Positions 14,618-22,348 of a stretch of 51,328 nt of DNA are shown one piece after another. A program made the translations under genes and the position numbers. Numbering within the stretch: position 1 is the stretch's first letter; each line of letters starts with the position of its first letter. The stretch is from positions 13,197-64,524 of the forward strand of contig QHXR01000020.1 in the NCBI GenBank assembly GCA_003223025.1, written 5' to 3'. The stretch is from Acidobacteriota bacterium. GTDB lineage: Bacteria; Acidobacteriota; Blastocatellia; Pyrinomonadales; Pyrinomonadaceae. A model generated the notes under the pieces. The model searched no databases. It saw nothing but the letters and a program-made list of their open reading frames with translations, and was not told the origin of the DNA.

Positions 14618-15496
14618 TTACCGCTCTTTGCTCTGAGTCCTCGGCGCGAGGATCATGTTCTGCCCGACGAGATTTACAGCCTCGAACATCTCGCCCTTTC
14701 CGACGATCGCATTGATGCCGCGTTTCAAATATTCGCCGAACTTATCACGTCCGAGTGCGATCGAAACAGTGGTTCCCGAATCTTCCACCAACGCACGCGG
14801 TTCCCGCAGGTCTCCGAGATCCACCGCTTTCACACGCGACGAAAGATTGAACTCCTTCCACTCGGCCAGCATCTTCTGATACATCTTCACCCGTTCCATG
14901 TTTTCTTTGACGGCGGACTCCGACTTCGCCTGATTCCATCCGGTCACGGCGAACGGAAAGTCCGGTTCGTTATCGCGTGCAGGTGCGATGACTGAGCCGT
15001 CGACATCGACAAGGATGTTGCTTTCGCCGGTCCGAACCATAGCCTGCGGATCGCGCTCGGAAACTTGAACGCGTATTCCGTTCGGCAACACTCGCGAAAC
15101 CGCCGCGGTTTTTACCCACTGAAGTTTTTCGAGTTTTTCTTTGATACCGGGAAGGTCAGCGTTCCAGACTCCCGACTTTTCGGTCTGCATCTCGACGATG
15201 CGGCGAATGTCCTCCGACGAAGATCGCCCGGACCCGCGCACGTCGATCTTGGCGACATCAAAAAAGTTCGACGCGGTGACAGTTTGATAACCGAGGAAGC
15301 CGAGCGCTCCTAAGCATACGAGGAGACAAAAACTTAAAAACAGTGGCAACGCAAAACCGCGGAAGCGGCCGGCACCGGATTGCGTCGACTTTCGTGTCGA
15401 CACCGAACGTCCCGGCTTCCGGAGCGGTCTCTTTACTTTGACCCGAGCACCTTTTCTCGCGGCAGTCGCCGCAATTTTAGATTTCGAATTCGCCAT
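14618..15496 (-). CDS. ftsQ: Cell division protein FtsQ
   Basis: A 292-residue bitopic membrane protein. A basic cytoplasmic tail (about residues 1-45, rich in Arg/Lys) precedes one membrane helix (about 48-70), then a POTRA domain (FDVAKIDVRGSGRSSSEDI onward) and the FtsQ/DivIB beta domain (VLPNGIRVQVSERDPQAMVR). In the divisome it links early and late proteins through FtsB/FtsL. Its ATG overlaps the murC stop as TAATG, so the two are translationally coupled. murB and ddl, usually between murC and ftsQ, are missing. Confidence 0.9.
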   Translation of the reverse strand: MANSKSKIAATAARKGARVKVKRPLRKPGRSVSTRKSTQSGAGRFRGFALPLFLSFCLLVCLGALGFLGYQTVTASNFFDVAKIDVRGSGRSSSEDIRRIVEMQTEKSGVWNADLPGIKEKLEKLQWVKTAAVSRVLPNGIRVQVSERDPQAMVRTGESNILVDVDGSVIAPARDNEPDFPFAVTGWNQAKSESAVKENMERVKMYQKMLAEWKEFNLSSRVKAVDLGDLREPRALVEDSGTTVSIALGRDKFGEYLKRGINAIVGKGEMFEAVNLVGQNMILAPRTQSKER

Positions 15497-16881
15497 TATT
15501 TAGTTCCTCTCAAGTTTTCTAAGATCTCGTCGGACAGTCGCGTGACGCTGCCGGCACCGAGTGTTATTACCAGATCACCCGCCTGTAAATTTGGAACGAC
15601 TCTGGCCGCAGCCGAATCGACATCACCGATATAGTTCGCGTTCTTGTGGCCGTACTTTCTGATGTTGTCGGTAAGGACTTCAGCCGTTATTCCCTCGATC
15701 GGAGTTTCGCTCGCCGCATAAATGTCGAGAACGTAGAGGACGTCGGCGTTATTGAACGACAATGCGAATTCGTCCATCAACTCCTGTGTGCGGCTGAATC
15801 GGTGCGGCTGGAAAACGACGACCGTCCGGCGTCCGCCCGAACTGTTCTTCGCAGCCGAAAGTGTCGCGAGAATCTCTGTCGGATGATGACCGTAGTCGTC
15901 GACGACCGTGATGCCATTCTCTTCGCCCTTGAATTGAAAGCGACGGTTCGCATTTTTGAATTTAGCGAATGCTTCGGCGATCTTCGCGAATGGGATCTCG
16001 AGCTCCAGCGCGACGGCGGTAGCGGCGAGCGCATTATAGACATTGTGCTTTCCCGGAACCGGAAGAGCGATGTCGCCAAGAATGTTGTCCCCGCGCCAAA
16101 CCGTGAATGTAGAACCGAATGTGTCGTTGTATCGAATGTTGTGAGCCGAGATATCCGCCTGGGCAGTCATCCCGTACGTGACACGGCGGCGTTTGATATT
16201 TGGAATGATCAGCTGCACATTCGGATCGTCGAGACAGATGATCGCGGCGCCAAAGAACGGAACTTTATTTACGAAATCGGTGAAGCACTGGACGACGTCG
16301 TCCATTCCTTTGTAGGACTCCATGTGTTCCTTATCGATGTTCGTCACGACCGCGATCGTCGGATAGAGCATCAGGAAACTGCGATCACTTTCATCCGCTT
16401 CGGTAACGAACCACTCGGATGCTCCGAGTTTTGCGTTCGAGCCGAGAGTGTCGACGACGCCGCCGACAACTGTCGTCGGATCGACGCCGGCGTGCACCAG
16501 CACAGTCGCGACCATCGATGTTGTCGATGTCTTGCCGTGCGTTCCGGCTATAGCGACGGCGTATGGTTTGAGAGTCATCAACTCGGCGAGCATTTCGGCA
16601 CGCGGGATGACGGGGACTCCTTTCTCTTTCGCGATGACGACTTCCGGATTGTCCGGTTTCACCGCCGAAGAATAGACGACGACCTGAGCATCGCCCACGT
16701 TTTCCGCGGCGTGGCCTTCGGTGATCGTCAGCCCCATCTCTTCGAGCCTGTCCGTGTTCTTGGATTTCTTAATATCGGAACCGGTCACGACGAAGCCGAG
16801 ATTACACAGAACCTCAGCGATGCCGCTCATGCCGATACCGCCGATGCCTATGAAATGAATTCTCTTTACGTGTCTAAACAT
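15496..16881 (-). CDS. murC: UDP-N-acetylmuramate-L-alanine ligase
   Basis: A 461-residue cytoplasmic ATP-dependent ligase that adds the first residue (L-Ala) of the peptidoglycan stem. It shows the Rossmann-like N-terminal [16 protein letters not shown], the Mur-ligase ATP loop [11 protein letters not shown], the central DESDRSFL, and the C-terminal [12 protein letters not shown] and FQPHRFSRT typical of MurC. Length is normal. It follows murG after a heptamer repeat gap and overlaps ftsQ by one base. Confidence 0.97.
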   Translation of the reverse strand: MFRHVKRIHFIGIGGIGMSGIAEVLCNLGFVVTGSDIKKSKNTDRLEEMGLTITEGHAAENVGDAQVVVYSSAVKPDNPEVVIAKEKGVPVIPRAEMLAELMTLKPYAVAIAGTHGKTSTTSMVATVLVHAGVDPTTVVGGVVDTLGSNAKLGASEWFVTEADESDRSFLMLYPTIAVVTNIDKEHMESYKGMDDVVQCFTDFVNKVPFFGAAIICLDDPNVQLIIPNIKRRRVTYGMTAQADISAHNIRYNDTFGSTFTVWRGDNILGDIALPVPGKHNVYNALAATAVALELEIPFAKIAEAFAKFKNANRRFQFKGEENGITVVDDYGHHPTEILATLSAAKNSSGGRRTVVVFQPHRFSRTQELMDEFALSFNNADVLYVLDIYAASETPIEGITAEVLTDNIRKYGHKNANYIGDVDSAAARVVPNLQAGDLVITLGAGSVTRLSDEILENLRGTK

Positions 16882-16888
16882 TCTTTCT

Positions 16889-16972
16889 AAGTTTCTGGTT
16901 CCTAGTTTCGAGTTTCTAGTTTCTAGTTTTTTGCGTTCTAGTTTCGGAACAAGAAACTAGAAACGAGAAACT
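16889..16972. repeat. Heptamer inverted repeat between murG and murC
   Basis: About eight imperfect AGTTTCT units (16890-16946) face three complementary AGAAACT/GAGAAAC units (16950-16972). The second arm ends inside the murG TAA stop codon, and the array fills nearly the whole gap. Confidence 0.75.
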
Positions 16973-18048
16973 TATCTCCGTGTCGCGAGACTTTCGATCA
17001 AATCAACCGTCGCCTCCGCCGCGTCGCTTCGCGCTATGTTCTTTGCGGCTTGCTCCATTCTGGTTATCGCATCGTCTGACGCGACCAGGTCTGAGATTTC
17101 CTTCGCAAGTGTATCGCCACTCAAATCCCGCTGCAGGATCATCCTCGATGCTCCGGCCTTCTGCATCGCTTCGGCGTTCCTTCGCTGATGATCGTCGGCA
17201 GCCGTCGGGAGCGGGATCATAATCGAAGCCTTCCCGGCCGCCGCGAGTTCCGCACACGTCGTCGCACCGGCCCGGCAAATTATCAAATCGCTCTTCGCAA
17301 ATTCGGAAACCATGTCCGAGATATATCGTCTGACATCAGCCCGCTCCCAGCCGGCACGATCGTAAACTTCGCGTACCTTTTCAAAATCCGAATCGCCCGT
17401 CTGATGCGTTATCTCGAGACTGTCCGGTGCGATACTAAGTTTTGGGAGCGCCTCCGTCATCGCATTGTTGATCGCTCGGGCTCCCTGCGATCCGCCGAAA
17501 ATGAGAAGCCGAACTTTATCACTCGACTCGGGTTCCCGTATCTCAAAGAATTCTTTTCGAACCGGGTTACCGGTCACGACTCCTTTTTTTCCAAAGAACG
17601 GAACTGCCTCTTCAAACGTCAACGCGGCTTTATCAACAAATATCGCAAGTCGGCGATTCGTAAATCCGGGCAGAGCATTCGAATCCATTACCAGTGTCGG
17701 GATCCGCATCATGCTCGCTGTCATCAGGACCGGTCCGGAAACATATCCGCCGGCACCAACGACGACATCCGGCTTAAATTCATTTATCAATCGCCGGGCT
17801 TCGAGAAAGCTTTTCGGCAGCACGGCCAATCCTTTTAACTTTCCAACGACTCCGACATTCTTGAGCCCGGCGCTATTTATCAAAGAAAGCTGAAAGCCAT
17901 TTTCCGGAACGATCCGTGTTTCAAGTCCTCGGGCCGTCCCGACAAACAAAACTTCAGACTTGTCATCGCGCCGCATGATCTCTTTCGCGACCGCGATCCC
18001 GGGATAAATATGACCGCCTGTCCCGCCTGCGGCGATTAAAACCTTCAT
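16972..18048 (-). CDS. murG: UDP-GlcNAc transferase MurG
   Basis: A 358-residue GT-B glycosyltransferase that converts lipid I to lipid II on the inner face of the membrane. The N-terminal glycine loop AAGGTGGHIYPGIAVA, the VGAGGYVSGPVL segment and the C-terminal UDP-GlcNAc site (FGGSQGARAINNA, then ICRAGATTCAELAAAGKAS) are all present. Length is normal. It precedes murC and follows ftsW across a 262-base repeat-filled gap. Confidence 0.97.
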   Translation of the reverse strand: MKVLIAAGGTGGHIYPGIAVAKEIMRRDDKSEVLFVGTARGLETRIVPENGFQLSLINSAGLKNVGVVGKLKGLAVLPKSFLEARRLINEFKPDVVVGAGGYVSGPVLMTASMMRIPTLVMDSNALPGFTNRRLAIFVDKAALTFEEAVPFFGKKGVVTGNPVRKEFFEIREPESSDKVRLLIFGGSQGARAINNAMTEALPKLSIAPDSLEITHQTGDSDFEKVREVYDRAGWERADVRRYISDMVSEFAKSDLIICRAGATTCAELAAAGKASIMIPLPTAADDHQRRNAEAMQKAGASRMILQRDLSGDTLAKEISDLVASDDAITRMEQAAKNIARSDAAEATVDLIESLATRR

Positions 18049-18052
18049 AATT

Positions 18053-18106
18053 AGTTTCGAGTCCCGCCTTCAGGCGGCAGGCCCGCTAAAGCCGGGACTC
18101 TAAACT
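18053..18106. repeat. TTTGAGT-type palindromic element, ftsW-murG gap
   Basis: Arms TTCGAGTCCCGCCTTCAGGC and the complement of GCTAAAGCCGGGACTCTAA flank a few bases. It lies five bases upstream of the murG ATG. Same family as the copy inside valS (8221-8278). Confidence 0.8.
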
Positions 18107-18120
18107 GTTTTCTTAACCTC

Positions 18121-18282
18121 CCTCCTTCCGAAGGAGGGATGGCAGCCGTTTCGGCTGACCCTTGCTCTGACTCCCCTCCTTCCGAAAGAGGGGTGGCGGC
18201 CGTTTCGGCTGACCCTTGCTCTGACTCCCCTCCTTCCGAAGGAGGGGTGGCAGCCGCTTCGGCTGACGGGGTGGTTCTCTTC
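18121..18282. repeat. Three tandem 54-base double-hairpin units
   Basis: Units start at 18121, 18175 and 18229 with an exact 54-base period. Each has a palindrome CCTCCTTCCGAAGGAGG (one copy has A for G) and a second hairpin CAGCCGTTTCGGCTG, joined by CCTTGCTCTGACTCC. The last unit continues into GACGGGGTGGTTCTCTT, the same flank seen in the valS copy at 6973-7032. The period is a multiple of three, so it stays open in frame. Confidence 0.88.
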
Positions 18283-18310
18283 CGCTTGCCGTATAAAGCA
18301 ACGCGGGACC

Positions 18311-19468
18311 CTAAACTTTTCTACCCTTCTTCCGATGCACCACTTCATCATTCGCCGGCTCGATCTTCGCACTCGACGCCTGCGATATGTTCAGAAGAAT
18401 TCCAACCGCAACGAGCGTGATGATAACCGACGAGCCGCCATACGAAATAAACGGGAGCGGAATGCCCTTCGCCGGCAGGATCGAAGTAACGACGCTGATA
18501 TTAAAAAGCGCTTGGACGATGATCCCGGTGATCAGTCCGATCCCGAGCAGAGTTCCGAATCTGTCGGGAGCCATTAACGCCGCGCGACTTCCGCGCCACA
18601 AGAGCAATCCGAACGCGATCACGACGGCAAGTGTTCCGATCAAACCAAACTCCTCGCCGACGACCGAGAAAATAAAATCCGAGTACGGATACGGCAGATA
18701 GAAAAGTTTCTGCTGTCCTTTTGCAAAGCCTTCGCCGAGCACGCCGCCCGAGCCGATCGCGTAGAGCGACTGGACGACCTGGTATCCAGCATCATCCGAA
18801 TGCTTGAACGGATCGAGAAACGCCATCAGTCGTTCGACTCGCCACGGAGCGAAGACGATCGCTCCGACACCGCCGATCACCATCATCGCAGCGACCGATG
18901 CGATGTGAAGCAACTTTGCTCCAGCCGCAAAATAGACAGACGAGAAGATCGCACAAAGTACGATCGTCGTTCCGAGATCGGGTTCGAGAAATATCAGCCC
19001 GCCGAGCAGAACCAGCGCACCGATGCACGGCACGACGGTTGACTTCAGATCACCGATCGAAGATTCATTCTTCGTCAGAAAAAAAGCGAGGAAGATCGGC
19101 AGAACTATCTTGGCCATCTCCGACGGTTGAAACGAAAGTCCGGCGAAGCGGATCCAGCGACTCGCGCCGTTGATCTCGGGAAAGGCGAATACTGCAACGA
19201 GGCAGACGACCGTCAGCCCGAGCGATCCGTACACGACCCACGGTGCCATGTAGCGGCGATAGTCGACACGGCTCGCGACAAACATCGCGGCGAGGCCGAT
19301 CGCCGTAAACGCGAACTGCTTATAGAAGTATGTAAACTGGCTCGCCCCACCCGTCTCTCGCTGGGAGATCATCGCCGACGCGCTGTACACCATCATCGTG
19401 CCGAACACAGCAAGTCCGGCGGCGATCGCGAACATGAACCAATCTATTCGTACTCTCGTGCTCGTCAT
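18311..19468 (-). CDS. ftsW: Septal peptidoglycan glycosyltransferase FtsW
   Basis: A 385-residue SEDS-family membrane protein with about ten transmembrane segments. It polymerises lipid II at the septum together with FtsI. SEDS signatures are visible: FPEINGASRWIRFAGLSFQP, FLEPDLGTT, YQVVQSLYAIGSGG, PYPYSDFIFSVVGEE and KGIPLPFISYGGSS. The open frame extends upstream to 19732, but that part overlaps murD on the same strand and reads through a repeat. I choose the ATG at 19468 (MTSTRVRIDWF), which starts just before the first membrane helix. The C-terminal tail is basic (HRKKGRKV). Confidence 0.95.
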   Translation of the reverse strand: MTSTRVRIDWFMFAIAAGLAVFGTMMVYSASAMISQRETGGASQFTYFYKQFAFTAIGLAAMFVASRVDYRRYMAPWVVYGSLGLTVVCLVAVFAFPEINGASRWIRFAGLSFQPSEMAKIVLPIFLAFFLTKNESSIGDLKSTVVPCIGALVLLGGLIFLEPDLGTTIVLCAIFSSVYFAAGAKLLHIASVAAMMVIGGVGAIVFAPWRVERLMAFLDPFKHSDDAGYQVVQSLYAIGSGGVLGEGFAKGQQKLFYLPYPYSDFIFSVVGEEFGLIGTLAVVIAFGLLLWRGSRAALMAPDRFGTLLGIGLITGIIVQALFNISVVTSILPAKGIPLPFISYGGSSVIITLVAVGILLNISQASSAKIEPANDEVVHRKKGRKV

Positions 19469-19472
19469 AAGT

Positions 19473-19542
19473 TTTGAGTCCCGCACTTTAGGCGGCTGTT
19501 TCTTTCCTTTCAGACTTGCCGGCTGAAGCCGGGACTCTAAAC
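19473..19542. repeat. TTTGAGT-type element spanning the murD 3' end
   Basis: Arms TTTGAGTCCCGCACTTTAGG and the complement of GGCTGAAGCCGGGACTCTAA bound a 70-base element. It overlaps the last 18 codons and the stop of murD, so the MurD tail (VFRVPASAGKSERKETAA) is repeat-encoded. It ends five bases before the ftsW ATG. Confidence 0.8.
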
Positions 19543-20888
19543 ACTGCCTTTTTAAAAATTTCTCCTCTTTCCTCGAAGCTCGTGAACATGTCGAAGCTCG
19601 CACACGCAGGTGCAAGAAGAACTGCATCGCCTGATTGCGCCGCATCGAAACTTTTCGCGACGGCATCTTCCATCGAACCGGCACGAATAATATCAGCACG
19701 TCCGCGGAGTTGCGATTCGATGTTGTCCGCATCTTCGCCGATCAGAACAAGAGCTCGCACCGATTTCTCGATAAGCTCGATCAGCGGTGCGTACGGAGCA
19801 TTCTTCCCGCGGCCGCCGAGTATCAATATCGTTTTCCCGTCGCCTTCGCTCAACGCTTCCAGCGCTTTCGACGTTGCATCGACCGAAGTCGCCTTCGAGT
19901 CGTTGTAGAATTTCACGCCGTCGATCTCGGCAACGAATTCGATGCGATGCTCGACGCCCTTAAAATTAGCAACCGTCGTACGCATCGAATCGGGATCGGC
20001 TCCGCAAGCGAGTCCCGCAGCGAAACTCGCGAGAACGTTCTCGACATTATGAAGTCCGCGTAGAAAGATCTCGTCGCGAGTCGTCAAGACTTTTTCTTTT
20101 CCATTCGCTCTGCAAATCAGATCTCGTCCGCGAAGAAACAATCCTTCGTCGAGCTCTTTTCTGACGCTGAAGAAAACGACATTCGCCTTCAGCCCGCTTC
20201 CCCAGGTCGAAGTGATCTCGTCGTCCGCACTCAGGACTGCAACATCGTCGGCGGTTTGATTGAGAAAGATCCGATGCTTTGCCGCCGCGTAATCGGCGAA
20301 CGAGTCGTAGCGGTCGAGATGATTCGGAGTAACGTTCAGGCAGATCGCGACATTCGCACGAAAGTCTTTGATCGTTTCCAATTGAAAGCTCGAGAGCTCG
20401 GCGACGGTCCAAGTATCGTCAGTCGATGTCGTCGCTAAACTGAGCAGCGGAGTACCGATGTTTCCGCCGACCTGCGTTTCAATACCTGCATTTTTCAAAA
20501 GCTCTCCGATCAGCGTAGTCGTGGTCGTTTTTCCGTTCGATCCGGTGATGCCGACGATCCGGCCTTTCATGAAGCGGTATGCGAGCTCAACTTCGCCGAT
20601 GACTTCGCCGTCTTTGCGATCGACGTAACGCGCCGGAATCGTGTTCGTCGGAACACCGGGCGAGATGACGACCAGATCGATCTGATCGAGAAGCCACGAC
20701 GGAAGGTCACCCGACATCACTCCGACGTTGTGAGATTCTTTCAAAGATCGCGCCGCCTCGCTCCATTCTTCGACGGGTTTCCTGTCATGCAGCGCGACAA
20801 CGGCACCGCGGTCCGCAAGAAACTTCGCAGATTCGATCCCGGACTTCCCGGCTCCGAGAATTAATGATTTTTTCCCGACGAGTTCCAT
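19488..20888 (-). CDS. murD: UDP-N-acetylmuramoylalanine-D-glutamate ligase
   Basis: A 466-residue cytoplasmic ligase adding D-Glu to UDP-MurNAc-L-Ala. N-terminal KKSLILGAGKSGIESAKFL, the ATP loop GITGSNGKTTTTTLIGEL, the central NVTPNHLDRYDSF, and the C-terminal FYNDSKATSVDATSKAL and LLAPACASFDMFTSFEERGE are diagnostic of MurD. The normal C terminus ends near FKKAV; the last ~18 residues are contributed by a palindromic element. Upstream, the gap to mraY is filled by a 220-base heptamer palindrome. Confidence 0.97.
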   Translation of the reverse strand: MELVGKKSLILGAGKSGIESAKFLADRGAVVALHDRKPVEEWSEAARSLKESHNVGVMSGDLPSWLLDQIDLVVISPGVPTNTIPARYVDRKDGEVIGEVELAYRFMKGRIVGITGSNGKTTTTTLIGELLKNAGIETQVGGNIGTPLLSLATTSTDDTWTVAELSSFQLETIKDFRANVAICLNVTPNHLDRYDSFADYAAAKHRIFLNQTADDVAVLSADDEITSTWGSGLKANVVFFSVRKELDEGLFLRGRDLICRANGKEKVLTTRDEIFLRGLHNVENVLASFAAGLACGADPDSMRTTVANFKGVEHRIEFVAEIDGVKFYNDSKATSVDATSKALEALSEGDGKTILILGGRGKNAPYAPLIELIEKSVRALVLIGEDADNIESQLRGRADIIRAGSMEDAVAKSFDAAQSGDAVLLAPACASFDMFTSFEERGEIFKKAVFRVPASAGKSERKETAA

Positions 20889-20898
20889 CTGAATTCAG

Positions 20899-21119
20899 GC
20901 TTTGGTCTTTGGTCTTTGGTCTTTGGTTTTCGGTTTTTGTTTTTTGGTTTTTGGTCCCGCTTTCAGATTTCAGATTTCAGATTTCAGATTTCAGATTTGA
21001 AATTTGAAATTTGAAATTTGAAACCAAAGATCAAAGACCAAAAACCGAAGACCCAAAACCAAAAACCTAAAACCGAAAACCTAAAACCCAAAACCTAAAA
21101 CCCAAAACAAGATCCAAAA
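20899..21119. repeat. Large compound heptamer palindrome, mraY-murD gap
   Basis: Four blocks follow each other: TTTGGTC-type heptamers (about 20900-20956), five CAGATTT units (20964-20998), about three GAAATTT units (20999-21021), then degenerate GACCAAA/AACCTAA-type heptamers (about 21022-21119) complementary to the first block. A TCCCGCTTTCAG fragment of the TTTGAGT element lies at the joint after the first block. The RNA could fold into a long rod. No gene is present. Confidence 0.88.
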
Positions 21120-21124
21120 CCTTC

Positions 21125-22279
21125 TTACCGCAACTTCAAAGTCGACAAACTCAACAACGCGAACAACACTGCTACGATCAAAAACCTGAAAACAATCTTC
21201 GGTTCCTTCCACCCTGTCATTTCAAAATGATGGTGCAGCGGCGTCATCTTAAATATGCGTCGTCCCGGCTGACCGCCGCGCTTCGTGAGTTTGAATACAG
21301 AAATCTGCATCATCACTGACATCGCTTCGAGGATGAACACACCGCCGATAAACGGCAGCAGGAACTCCTGCTTTGTCAGGATCGCAACCGTACCGAGAGC
21401 GCCGCCGATCGCAAGACTCCCGACATCGCCCATGAAAACTTCCGCGGGTGGTGAGTTGTACCAAAGGAATCCGAGACTCGCTCCGACCATCGCACCGCAA
21501 AAAACTGTCAGCTCGGCCGACGAAGGGTTGAACGTAATATCGAGATAGTCCGACCAACGCTTGTCACTGGCGACATAAGTCAAGGCCGTCAGCGCGGACA
21601 TCGCGACGAAAGTGACGCTCGTCGCAAGACCGTCGAGTCCGTCCGTTAGGTTCACAGCATTCGACGAACCGAGCAAAACGAAGATGATGAAAAAGAGATA
21701 CACGACCGACCCGACGTAGCTCACACTCGTGACGGGATTCGGATCCGCCGTGACCTTGAGAAACGGGATGCTCAGGTTCCACGAATAATTTGTCAAGAAA
21801 TAAAGCACTGACCACACGCCGACGGCGGTGATCAGTTGTCCGATAAGCTTCTGCTTTCCGGTCAGACCGAGACTTCGCTTCTTGACGATCTTTGTATAAT
21901 CGTCCGCGAATCCGACCGCGGCGAAAAGCGTCGTCGCTCCGAGAGCAAGCCAGAGAAATACATTATCGAGTCGTGCCCAGAGAACCGTTGATAGGAACAC
22001 AGATCCGATGATCAGAATTCCACCCATCGTCGGCGTACCGCGCTTTTCTTGATGCGACGCCGGACCTTCTTCGCGGATCTCCTGTCCGAATTTCAACTCC
22101 GCCAATTTGCAGATGACGCCCTTTCCAAAGAACAGTGTGATCAGAAGCGCCGTGATCGTCGCCCACGCCGTGCGAAAGGTCACATACTGAAAAACGTTGA
22201 GGCCTTTAAAAAGATACGAGTCGCTCGAGCCGGCACCGTACTCACGAAACAACACTTGGTAAAGGAAGTAGTAAAGCAT
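21125..22279 (-). CDS. mraY: Phospho-MurNAc-pentapeptide translocase MraY
   Basis: A 384-residue polytopic membrane enzyme (about ten helices) that transfers phospho-MurNAc-pentapeptide to undecaprenyl phosphate, giving lipid I. Visible are [20 protein letters not shown] (Mg-binding Asp pair), [28 protein letters not shown] and the C-terminal [10 protein letters not shown], all MraY hallmarks. The open frame reaches 22303, but the first eight codons lie in a palindromic repeat. The ATG at 22279 ([11 protein letters not shown]) matches the family start. Confidence 0.97.
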   Translation of the reverse strand: MLYYFLYQVLFREYGAGSSDSYLFKGLNVFQYVTFRTAWATITALLITLFFGKGVICKLAELKFGQEIREEGPASHQEKRGTPTMGGILIIGSVFLSTVLWARLDNVFLWLALGATTLFAAVGFADDYTKIVKKRSLGLTGKQKLIGQLITAVGVWSVLYFLTNYSWNLSIPFLKVTADPNPVTSVSYVGSVVYLFFIIFVLLGSSNAVNLTDGLDGLATSVTFVAMSALTALTYVASDKRWSDYLDITFNPSSAELTVFCGAMVGASLGFLWYNSPPAEVFMGDVGSLAIGGALGTVAILTKQEFLLPFIGGVFILEAMSVMMQISVFKLTKRGGQPGRRIFKMTPLHHHFEMTGWKEPKIVFRFLIVAVLFALLSLSTLKLR

Positions 22280-22283
22280 CGGT

Positions 22284-22348
22284 GTTCTGAGTCCCGCTTG
22301 CACGCGGCTCTCATTGCCAGGAACGCCGCCTTAAAGCGGAACTCAAAG
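22284..22348. repeat. TTTGAGT-type element joining murF and mraY
   Basis: Arms GTTCTGAGTCCCGCTTGCAC and the complement of CGCCTTAAAGCGGAACTCAA. On the minus strand the element begins with TTTGAGT, and the TGA in it is the murF stop codon (22345-22343). The other end reaches to within five bases of the mraY ATG. Confidence 0.78.

Noticed and set aside
13700-14995. A 431-residue reading frame on the plus strand
   Set aside because: It is antisense to ftsA and ftsQ, which have full family motifs. It is Arg/Ser-rich and has no recognisable domain.
15646-16890. A 414-residue reading frame on the plus strand
   Set aside because: Antisense to murC; composition is that of a shadow frame, with no domain.
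18121-18282. CRISPR array
   Set aside because: The units are contiguous 54-base tandem copies without unique spacers, and no cas gene is near.
19469-19732. Longer start for ftsW
   Set aside because: The extra 88 codons overlap murD on the same strand in another frame and read through a repeat; the ATG at 19468 fits the SEDS family start.
20899-21119. CRISPR or coding region
   Set aside because: Period is 7 bases with no spacers, and no credible protein is encoded.
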